Assembly: GCF_026914265.1 (NCBI RefSeq)
Contig: NC_069127.1
Span: forward strand, 18,921,045-18,985,044
From: Mya arenaria
Lineage: Eukaryota > Mollusca > Bivalvia > Myida > Myidae
Length of the DNA stretch: 64,000 bases
Direction: 5' to 3'
Shown here: positions 49,201 through 61,200 of the stretch, piece after piece
Layout of the letters: each line of letters opens with the position of its first letter
Numbering within the stretch: the stretch's first letter is position 1
Program-made: the position numbers and the translations under genes
Notes under the pieces: generated by a model
What the model was told of the DNA's origin: nothing
Databases searched by the model: none
The model's input: only the letters and a program-made list of their open reading frames with translations

Positions 49201-52200
49201 CTTTTAATTTTATTATTTTTCCCTTTATTTAACATGGAATTAGGAGTATTATTTATCCAAGCATATAATCTGCAAAAACATTTTGTACAAGTCAAAAACT
49301 AATAATTTTGATTACATTTTTTACACACAACTACTAAACATATGTAGTTTGCAGTATGAACTGCTGGTGTTTTAAAAACATAAAAGGTATCCCAAGGTTC
49401 AATTCCAAAGTACAATGGTTGACTTTAACTTTAACAGTTTAACATAAATTCACAAAACTGAGAATTTTAAGAGCCTTTAAGTACCTTCAAGTCAAAGTAT
49501 TTCTCAAACAGCTGTATCTCCTCAGGAGTCCACTGGTCCTTGTACTCTGGAAACAATTAAAAACATTACATAATAATTTATACATTCAAAACATGGAGGG
49601 AAACAAGAGTGCCATGGAGCAAATGCCATCGCCCATCTGTTGTTTATTCCAGTTGAACAAAGATCATAACAATTATTAAAGCAAAGGCCAATAATAACCT
49701 TGCTACAAATATGCGTATTGTCTCTGGCAAAATGGGTACATGAGTACCAAGTTTCATTTTAATATCTTAAACGGTTCTTGAGTCACACAATAACGCCATA
49801 GCCAACAACACCAAGGCTTTAACAATACTTTGACTGTTTTCTTTTCAAAAACAGATAATAAACAAATGAAGTGCAAATCGAAATATTTGATCACATTATC
49901 TTATGTTGATGTAATTTATCAGTTCTGCATTGAAAAGATTGTTCAAATTATTTATTCAACGGACATTATGAAGAATGGAAAATGATCCTTTGGATTGAAA
50001 CAAGGTGCTTTCATTTATGCAGACCAACAAAGTTTAGTTCCATGGTTGGTTCTTACACTTGAATGATCCACTTACAAAAAACCAACGGCTATTAACAAAT
50101 ATTCATCTGAGAGGTTTCAGCAAAAAATCGTTTCTAATATTCTTAGAGACTAAATAGAAACACCCCAAGCAAGACCCTCACCCACATCCCCTTTGACAGA
50201 CAAGCCTAGAAGTGAAATGATGTAAACCTAACCCACTGTGCTACATGTGGCAGTAAATTGCCTAAATAACCACTATAATGTTGTTTCCACACACAAGCGA
50301 GATAAAAGAGAAATATGTAATACAGTTCTGTTTTGTTTTAGTTTATTAAGTGCATAAGTCTTCATAGTGAAGAAAAAAGCCCTGTAGTTGGACCAACGCT
50401 GACCCAAAAGGTCATGTTTGACGACTCTTTATAGAAGACCTACCTGGTAGAGGCTGTATCTTCATATGTAGAGTCTGTAATGATGTTGTGTTGAGGGAGA
50501 TACGGAACTGTAACGTCTCACCCTTGAACATGCTCACTCCTAGCTCATTTGTCGGCAAGGTGGTCAGCTGTGGGATAGGATAACAGTGAACTTGAGGGAA
50601 ATATCATTGAACACGGTGCATCTGTGCTACATAGGAAATGATTTTTGCAAATTTCATTTCAACAATTTTCCATCCAACACTAATACAGAAGTTTTCCTCT
50701 TGTTTATGAATGATATATATATTTCATGTAATACATCTAATGATCTTTCAAAAATGAATGAATGTTAACATAGATTTAAGAAATAATGTAAAATTGATCA
50801 CAAACATTTCATACTTAGAAAATTGGTGTAATTGGTGCTTCTGAGAGTCAAGGCAATTTTTATTTTAAACAAAGAGCGAAGCCACAGCAAAAAGCCAATA
50901 AGAAAACTCACATGCTTCTCTTGACTAATAGCCCGCACAATGTGTCGCCGTATGAACTTGCAGCCCAGGAACCTCTCCAGGGGTGAGAGAGGCATGTGTA
51001 GGGGTAGCTGCTGGATTGGGGTGGGCTTAAGAAGGGTGTCAAATGCCTCGTGGGAGAGGAGGGTTGGGGTGGATGCTGCCCACTGACGCTGGGGCAGAAT
51101 ACGTGAGGGGGGGCTCATCACTGAAAAAGTTATATTAGAAATTAAACGTTATTAACATTTTCACTTCTAACATAATTGTTACTCTACTTTGAAATCCATG
51201 ATTTTCAGAAAATGAACACTTTCTATATATTTCATGAAAAAATTAGAAATCAAATTTCATTAATGCCGAAAAATAGTCTGCATTCTCACCTCACCACGTG
51301 CCAGTCACATGCATTATGACACGCCACATTTCGAGAGATTAACAATGATGTTCATTAATCATAGAAAATTATATATACCAGAACATACTTCTTGGGACAT
51401 TATTTAAATATCGATGAACAATGCAACATGCCATTTTTTGGTTGTGACATTTGTTAATTGAGTTTGAACACATGTTGGAACAAATATTTTGTCTGGATTC
51501 TAATTTTGCAGTTAAATCTATACACAAGATCCACAAATATTAATGCCCTATAAATAAAATTTAAAAAATGATTTCACAGAATATTATTCACTGAAATAAA
51601 TTTCAAAATTTCGTTAAAAGCTTTATCTATATTCTAAGCCTCACTGTAACTATAGACAGTCAGGATATTTTTCATCTAATCAATAAACATATGTAAAGAA
51701 ATCACTGTTGATTATGCATAATCCGATAATTCCAAATTACCAATGATCATTTCATTGCGGAAACCGTTTCCATTTATTAACTGGCTGTACCTGAAGCCTT
51801 GCCATGGTCATCCTTGCCTGCATTTTGTGGTGAATGTAGAGTCGGATAGCCAGGGGATGGAGCCATACCCCCATGTCGGGACGCTGGAGAGGGGCCTGGT
51901 ACTGATGGGGAGTTGGGCCAGTTGGAGCGTTGGCCTGGAGATGGCATGGCCAGGTTGCCCGGGTATGGGGATCCTGTGTCTCCAACACCTGGAGATTATA
52001 AGGTTAGTACATACTATCATTTGAATTAATAATAATTAAATTAATTTTAGATATTAAATAAAAAGGCAGCCATTATCTGATGTGAATTCAGCTGAAATAT
52101 ATTCTAACATTTTTTGTTCTTATACACAAGTTTTATTGTTTAGCCATGTGGGATTATTTTCATGTATTGTTTAGCCTTGTGGCAGCTTTTTCATATATTG

Positions 52201-55200
52201 TTTATATATGGAAGCTTTTTCATGTATTGTTTAGCTTTGTGGTAGCTTTTTCATTTATTGTTTATATATGGAAGCTTTTTCATGTATTGTTTAGCTTTGT
52301 GGTAGCTTTTTCATGTATTGTTTAGTCTTGTGGCAGCTTTTTCATATATTGTTTATATATGGAAGCTTTTTCATGTATTGTTTAGCTTTGTGGTAGCTTT
52401 TTCATTTATTGTTTATATATGGAAGCTTTTTCATGTATTGTTTAGCTTTGTGGTAGCTTTTTCATTAATTGTTTATATATGGAAGCTTTTTTCATGTATT
52501 GTTTAATAGCTTTGTGGCAGCTTTTTAATATATTGTTTAGCTTTGTAGTAGCTTTATTTCATTTTTTATTTAGCCATGTCGTACCTTATTTAGTCATGTT
52601 GTTGATTTTTCATATATCATTTAGCAATGTGAAAGCTTATTCACATATTGATAAGCATTTTACAGAACACTATTACATGACATTGTTTTGTACCTTGTGG
52701 GCTGATGAAGGAAGCCGGTGACTGCATGTGTATCCCCAGGGAGGAGGGTGATGGGGCAGGAACGAATGACCCTGGGGATGGCACATGCAGGTGGGGGTTG
52801 CCCGGGGAGCCTGTCGCTAGAAGGGCACCAGGTGATGGTGTGCCGATGTAGGTCGAAGGTGAAGGGGCAATGCCCTGGGATATAAAACAACATTTGTGAG
52901 TTATTTTTTGTGCACATGTGAATGGTATCAGAACTGTCTACATAATTAGTTTTAAAATATCATTAAGCAACAAGTTATCTTTACATTTTTGTCTTCAAAA
53001 ACAATGACCTATGCACACAGTTTTACATTCTAAATACATCATCACGGTAGAGCAACAACTCAATAAGAGCATATATAAATTAAAGCAGATATGAGTTATT
53101 GCATTCAGGTGACAAGATGCATTTATATATCTGGTTCTAACTCAGCTCAAAACAATGTGTGTACAATCACTCACATCTGCCCTTTGCCTTGCACCAGGTG
53201 ATCCAGTAGCCTGGTGGGATGCCGGAATACTGAACACGTCCATGTTGTCCATGCCGATAGGGGAGGGTGGATTGTCATCCTCTGTCGTGGACCGACGTCG
53301 CAGGTTGCCTCCCGTCACTGACTCGTCCACAAACATGCCCAGGAATGCCTGAACAAACAATCATTGAAGCTTTTATTTACTATGTCACAGTGATAAATCT
53401 TTCAAACTGATAAATGTTTCTTTTAGAGAAAATAAAGCAAATTTAAGCCATTTTTATTTAATGGGTCCTGACCCCTACCTTTAGCATGGGTATTGGGGTG
53501 AACCCCTCCGTAGCCTTACTGGTATCAAACAGGCTATAGGCCCCGTCCCTCACTGCCACCACATTGGTACTGCGGAAATGAACATCCAGGCAATATCTAG
53601 GGGAAAGAGTTAGGGAAATAAGGCTTGTTGGCCTCTGTTAACTGAACCAACAGTAAACCATGCAATAAATGATCTTTAACCATTTTTCTTAACAACTGTT
53701 TGTTTAAGATTTTGAAGAATGGACAGGTTAAAGCAACCATAAGAAAATAACTTACATACCCTTAAACTTAAAAAAAACCCCAGGTTTCCTTCTGGTTACG
53801 GCATAAAAAATATATGGGTCAGTAGGTAGGTTGATTTTTTTACATTTTTTTTATTATTTGCAAACAGGTTAGATTAACATAAATATTTGGTTTATAGATG
53901 GCAAGTCCCTGCAGAAAAACATGGTTGGGCAGGTTATGCGAAACAAACCTTATATTTTTACCTTTATACACGGAATCATCCTTAAATTAAAATTCTACAA
54001 AATCAGACATTGATAATTTCTGATTTTATCCACCCACTACCTCATTGTTTTTGATGTGCAATGTTTAGATCTAACAAATAAACATTTCTCTTCCATAGTG
54101 ACACCAAAAATTATACATCTTTCTGTTCACGTTTTTCAACTAGCAAAGTCTGACATGCATGTCTATGTATTTATTTGTCTGGAATTCCAACCACATGGTA
54201 ATTTATAAACAATAGTGTAACAAAGTAGACATTCCTGTCTCTACTTAGCTAGATACATTGTAAAGGATACTGATTTCTGTATGAGATTCTGACATGGGTG
54301 GAGGACTGGGGGATCACTGTGAAACACTGGATTGACTGCTTTGGGGACTGAAAACACAACATAATCCATACAATTATAAACTTACCGTAGTCTAAAAAGT
54401 AAAACATGACATCAAGAGAACCATCATTTCAACAAAGAGTAGACATAATAAAATTGAATACAGACAATAAAAGTGCTGCCAATAATAACCTGCAGTCTCT
54501 ATCATTGAATACAGCCAATTAGAGTGCTGCCAATGTTAACCTGCAGTCTCTATCATTGAATACAGACAATAAAAGTGCTGCCAAGTTAACCTGCAGTCTC
54601 TATCATTGAATACAGCTAATTAAAGTGCTGCCAATGTTAACCTGCAGTCTCTATCATTGAATACAGACAATAAAAGTGCTGCCAATGTTAACCTGCAGTC
54701 TATATCATTGAATACAGACAATAAAAGTGCTGCCAATGTTAACCTGCAGTCTCTATCATTGAATACAGCTAATTAAAGTGCTGCCAATGTTAACCTGCGG
54801 TCTTTATCATTCAATACAGCTAATTAAAGTGCTGCCAATGTTAACCTGCAGTCTATATCATTGAATACAGCTAATTAAAGTGCTGCCAATGTTAACCTGC
54901 AGTCTATATCATTGAATACAGACAATAAAAGTGCTGCCAATGTTAACCTGCAGTCTCTATCATTGAATACAGCCATAAATGCTGCAAATATCAACCTGCG
55001 GTCTCTATCATTGAATACAGCTAATTAAAGTGCTGCCAATGTTAACCTGCAGTCTCTATCATTGAATACAGCCATAAATGCTGCAAATATCAACCTGCAG
55101 TCTATATCATTGAATACAGCTAATTAAAGTGCTGCCAATGTTAACCTGCAGTCTATATCATTGAATACAGCTAATTAAAGTGCTGCCAATGTTAACCTGC

Positions 55201-58200
55201 AGTCTATATCATTGAATACAGCTAATTAAAGTGCTGCCAATGTTAACCTGCAGTCTATATCATTGAATACAGCTAATTAAAGTGCTGCCAATGTTAACAT
55301 GCAGTCTCTATCATTGAATACAGCCATAAATGCTGCAAATATCAACCTGCAGTCTCTATCATTGAATACAGCTAATTAAAGTGCTGCCAATGTTAACCTG
55401 CAGTCTATATCATTGAATACAGCTAATTAAAGTGCTGCCAATGTTAACCTGCAGTCTCTATCATTGAATACAGCCATAAATGCTGCAAATATCAACCTGC
55501 AGTCTCTATCATTGAATACAGCCAATTAGAGTGCTGCCAATGTTAACCTGCAGTCTATATCATTGAATACAGCTAATTAAAGTCCTGCCAATGTTAACCT
55601 GCAGTCTATATCATTGAATACAGCTAATTAAAGTGCTGCCAATGTTAACCTGCAGTCTCTATCATTGAATACAGCCATAAATGCTGCAAATATCAACCTG
55701 CAGTCTCTATCATTGAATACAGCCAATTAAAGTGCTGCAAATATTAACCGGCAGTGACCATCATTGAATACAGCCAATAAAATTTCTGCAAATATTAATT
55801 TCAATTACCATATTTCACCTTAGAGTTCATACACCTTTAAATAATAAAAAATTTTGCTGTCTGAATTCATAGAAAATTACCATTTTTACATTTTATCTAC
55901 ATGTATATTAAACCTGCCTTTTTCTTCATGTTTGCATTTTACCACTTATTAATTTATACATAGTTATCAGTGGTCATAAACTTATTTATTACGCCTATAA
56001 GTGTAAATCCTTCATCAAGTTAATTCAAATCCCATTAAACACCATTTTATACATGCATTGAAATTAATAAACACCTTCTATCGGCTTCAGATCAAACAGT
56101 CACATTGTGTGACATCACATAACTCACAGTTATACCCACGAGGATTTCATGGAGAGCATGGATATTGCTATGCAGGATTAATGTGGTATTTTCGATTGTA
56201 ACTTAAGTATTTCATTTCAAACTTTAATTCATGACATTAATTAGTAACCTATATCATTGAATGTGCTTTTATTGATATTTCAGTAAGTATAACTGTGCGA
56301 TTATTGCTTGTTACAGTCTATATTATTAAGTGTGGTACAAGTTTCAAAGTTTATTGGTAGATCGTTTTACAAAAATGTCATGTCTTTGTTTTCCTAATCT
56401 CTTGATTGCCCTTGTTGTTTCTTTAATCCTCCAATAAATATTTCACACTTCCTCTTTCTACAGGCAATAAATCGTTTAGGATGGGTAGTAACTCATTTAC
56501 TTGTCACAGTAGTGTATAAGGTTAGGTAATCTAGCCAGGCATAGTAAAGATAAAAATCAATCATCTTCGTCTGTGAAACTTGGTAACTGTGAAAGTTATG
56601 ATTGATGTCTTTTGGGTGTCCGAAAATTAGGTACGCAAAATAAATTATTTTTGAAAATAATTAAGGGTGTCCGAATTTTTAGAGTGTCCGAACTCTAAGG
56701 TGAATTACGGTACTATTCGAGTGCAAAATACACAACTTACAGTTCCAACTCCAAGTATGACGGCTGATGAGAGTTTGTGAAGCGAGTTCATGGGGGCCCA
56801 TGTATCGTGGAGGATCTGTACAGGTGGAAACACAAACAACTACATAATGTTATTGTTGATTACAAATAAACAGTTTAAATAAATAAATAACAAATAATAA
56901 GTTTACTAATGAACATTGTCATCTGCTGAAAGAGGGACTTCATCATCAACATACATGTATTATCTTATTGGCCAACAAGGAATTTTACAAGGATAAATAA
57001 CAAATTTGATAAAAAAATCATTCGCCTTTTTTAAAATTCTGGCAACTGCCCAATATAACTGGTACAGTGCACAACCTACTTTTTAAACTACCTTTGGCCA
57101 AATTAGTGAGTCTACAGAGCTCTACAAGAAATGCAAATGCATTTAAACTGTCATTCTTCTCCATAGGCTCCTGTTATTTCCTGACAAAATGTGAGCCTCA
57201 ACAGCACGCGAACTGTCATAGATAAGAATGCTTACCTGTACGAGATATGAGAGTGACCTTGAAGTGTTAAGGTCATGTTGAAGCTGGGTTGCCATGGGAA
57301 CATGAGGATTCATGGGGCTTGTGTAACCTTGACGACCAAATGACAACACAAACTGCTTCTGGTCACACCTCCACAGTATGTGAATCTGTGAAGAGAGCAA
57401 CATATGGGATATCAATACACAACAAGAGATGGTTGTCAAACACAATGCGCCCTTTGACCCCAAAACAATAAGGCTAATCAACTGATCAAGGGGGAAAGTA
57501 CCACTAAAGTCCCATGGTTATGGACAGACAGACCAGCTATCCTACATTTGCAAACATATATGCCCCTTTTTTTATAAAGTGCATAATAAAACTAGAACTG
57601 TAAGCCAAAGGCTAACGAATACCCCCCAACCCTTCCCTGTCTAGGTTGTTTGCCCTGGCCTTAGTTATGGTATCATTAGAAAGCATAATACAGGTGCACC
57701 AAATCACATATTCAACAGTTCATATCATGGTCATTGACATCTGAAAGTTTGAAAAAGATTTATAGAAAAAATGACCAAGGATTAGGCTAGACAAAGCTGT
57801 ATAATTTTTGCCTATTTTAACTTATTCAGGGGCCATAATTGGAGACGTGATCATGTGATTCCAACCACAATCACAGGGGCAAATGTTCTCACCATGGCTA
57901 AAAGTTTGAAAAAGATTCATTCAAAAATGACGAAGGAGTAGGACGAACAAAACTAATTTTACCCAATTTAACTCATTAAGGGGCCACAACTCCACTCAGG
58001 ATCATGTGACTCCCACCAAATTCATGGAGGCAAAGGTTTACATCATGGCCATTAATATTTGAAAGTTTGGAAAAGATTTGCTCAATAGCTTCAAAGAAGA
58101 ATCCTGGACAAAGCTAATTTTGCCCAATTTAACTCATTAAGGGGCCACAACTCCACTCAGGATCATGCGACTCTGACCAAATCCACGGAGGCACAGGTTT

Positions 58201-61200
58201 ACATCATGGTCATTAATATTTTAAAGTTTGAAAAAGATTTGTTCAATAACGACAAAGATGAATCCCGGACAAAAAAAACCGGACGGACAGACGGACAGAC
58301 AGACGGACAACCCGATTCCAGTATACCCCCCCAAACTTTGTTTTGGGGGGTATAATAACATGCATGTTACTCACATAAAAAGTTGTTTAACAACCCTTTT
58401 CAATCTATCAAGCGGCATAATTTGATTATTATCAAAGCTAAGGTTATTGGCCTTGTTAAACAATATGTGCATTTTGTCACTGGTTACATGTCTTAAAATA
58501 TCTTGAAACCAATGATTCCCCCAGGACTAGTTTTGGTTATCAGTGAAGTCGTTCCTTTCAATAATGAGCTGGCATTCCAACAAGCTTTAATTTCAGCATA
58601 ACGCATAATCCAAGCAAATAACATATCATGAAAACTGCCACTTGTGGCCTGAGTTCCAACAGTCAAGTTTGATGACATGCCGCATGCCAGTATTAGCCTA
58701 CTTAGAGATGTCATAGCAGTTATAAAGTGTGTCGGGATATTTATCACGGAGTGCAAGCCAAAAAAAAGCCATACTATATATATAATCTATATAAACAGGT
58801 CACAAAAATTTGAACTATATTTCTAACAATAGCTTACCAGACTAGAAAAAGCCATGCCATACTGGAGAGTTATCTTCTTATAGTTGTAAGACTTGATCTG
58901 CAATATGCTCCGAAGATCTGTCTGTGTGTCTGAGAGGAAACAAAATACAAATATAACACAAATGGAACTATGGACTGTAGATTGTCTTAACTTTAAGTGA
59001 TCCATCTTTTGACGATTAAAGGTTCCTGCCAAATTTGCAAGGCTTAACATTAACTACACCATTACTGAATAATCAATGTCAAACATTACACTCAGTTTTG
59101 ATTTTTCATGACTTAATCGATTTGAGAAAAATGCAAAACTTGAAAAACCCACATTATCTTTACAAGAGCCCAACAGGCTGGTGCCAACACTTATTTGTTT
59201 TTATCAACTATTCTTGAGCTTAACTTGGAAGAGTCATGGAGCATGCCACACTAAAACTATTACAATATCTAAAAAATTACTTTGATAAACAGAATTTCTT
59301 GAAATCATATATCTATTCAAATTATAATAACATCAATACCTGAGTACAAGTGTTTGAAAGCGTAGACAATGGAAAAGAGGTGACACATAGCAGCCCAGTC
59401 GTTGAGGAGGTCGGTGACCATCTTCCCTGCCCCGCCATCCATCTGGTAGGAGCAGAACACCCGTTGGGTGGGCCCGCTCTCAGTGTCTGTCCGAGTATCA
59501 AGACCACTCGCTGTGAACAGGAACTGCAACAAGAGACCATATATTGCAGATTTGATGCAGATAAATGTTGATCTCCCTGTAAAAGTGTTACAATGATGGA
59601 GAATTAAAATGTTGTTGTATGATTAACATTGATACAAACGGTGATAGCAAATACTAGCTGGTTTTAAACAATCTAGAAAAACCATACTAACTTCCATAAA
59701 GCCATATGACCATACCTTTGTATGGAAGTAACACAAGTGCGGACAGTGTTATAATCCTCTCTGCTAAAACTGGCCACAACTGGGAAACAAAGACAGGAAC
59801 AAGACACATAACACTGCACTAAAGTCTCACCTCGACCTGCCAGGTTCTGAAGGGTTTGGTGACCATGCGAATTTTACAGGAGAGAAGACTGCGTCGTAAT
59901 GTGTCACAATCCTCTTTGCTCACACCAGCCACATCAGGGAACCTGCACAGAAAATGTACAATACATTTAACTTAAATCCAACAAACTGGTACAATAATTC
60001 CATTTCAGACATTCTATTATATTTGATAGCATATCATAAAACATGCCACAATCTTCACAAGTTTCATCAATTCTATTTTCAGCATCTAGCAATTCGCACC
60101 ATACATGACAATAAATGCCCTTCAAACGAATGCCAACACTCGTCCATCTTTAACCTTTGCAAAGGGGTATAAATCAATAATTATCGGAGAAAAGGCTATA
60201 AACTTTCCCAAATGTATTGTCATTGGTGTCGTACATTTTTCAAGTGAATATGTTGAAAACATTTTGAACTATGGCTTGTGACACAAATGACCCAAGGGCT
60301 ATGCAAATGCAACACTTTTTTCTTCCAACAACGGACAAGCTTTTCAATGCAATGCTTACCCAAATCCTTAGAAAATCATCAGTGATTTCATTCAATGTAT
60401 TTATTGCTCAAATGATTTATAGTTTAACATGTACAATGGAATACTTCAAAATAGAGATCCATCTCAAATGTACATGCATAATTAACATGGTCTACAGTGA
60501 ACATGAAACAGGAGTTCTTACATAGTAACACCAATGGCCTGTTTGTAGCATGAGTATGTACAGAATAAAAATCCATAACAAAGCCAATTGCCTGTTTGTA
60601 ACATGAGTAGTTGCATGATGATATCAATAACAAGGCCAATGGGCTTTTTGTAACACGAGTCCTTACAGGATGATATCCATTACAAAGTCCATGGGCTGTT
60701 TGTACCATGAGTACTTGTAAGATGATATTTGTAACACGAGTTCTTACAGGATGATATCCATTACAAAGTCCATGGGCTGTTTGTACCATGAGCACTTGTA
60801 AGATGATATTTGTAACACGTGTTCTTACAGGATGATATCCATTACAAAGTCCATGGGCTGTTTGTACCATGAGTACTTGTAAGATGATATTTGTAACACG
60901 AGTTCTTACAGGATGATATCCATTACAAAGTCCATGGCCTGTTTGTACCATGAGTACTTGTAAGATGATATTTGTAACACGAGTTCTTACAGGATGATAT
61001 CCATTACAAAGTCCATGGGCTGTTTGTAGCATGAGTACTTGTAAGATGATATTTGTAACACGAGTTCTTACAGGATGATATCCATTACAAACCCCATGGC
61101 CTGTTTGTAGCATGAGTACTTACATAATAATATCCATTACAAAGCCCATGGCCTGTTTGTCCACCTGTATGTTGGTGCACAACACTTTATTCTCCTTCAA

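Noticed and set aside
60424-61113. 229-residue open frame on -
   Set aside because: It is the 81-bp array in a frame other than that of the MED14 exon (LQTAHGLCNGYHPV repeats), an artefact of in-phase repetition.
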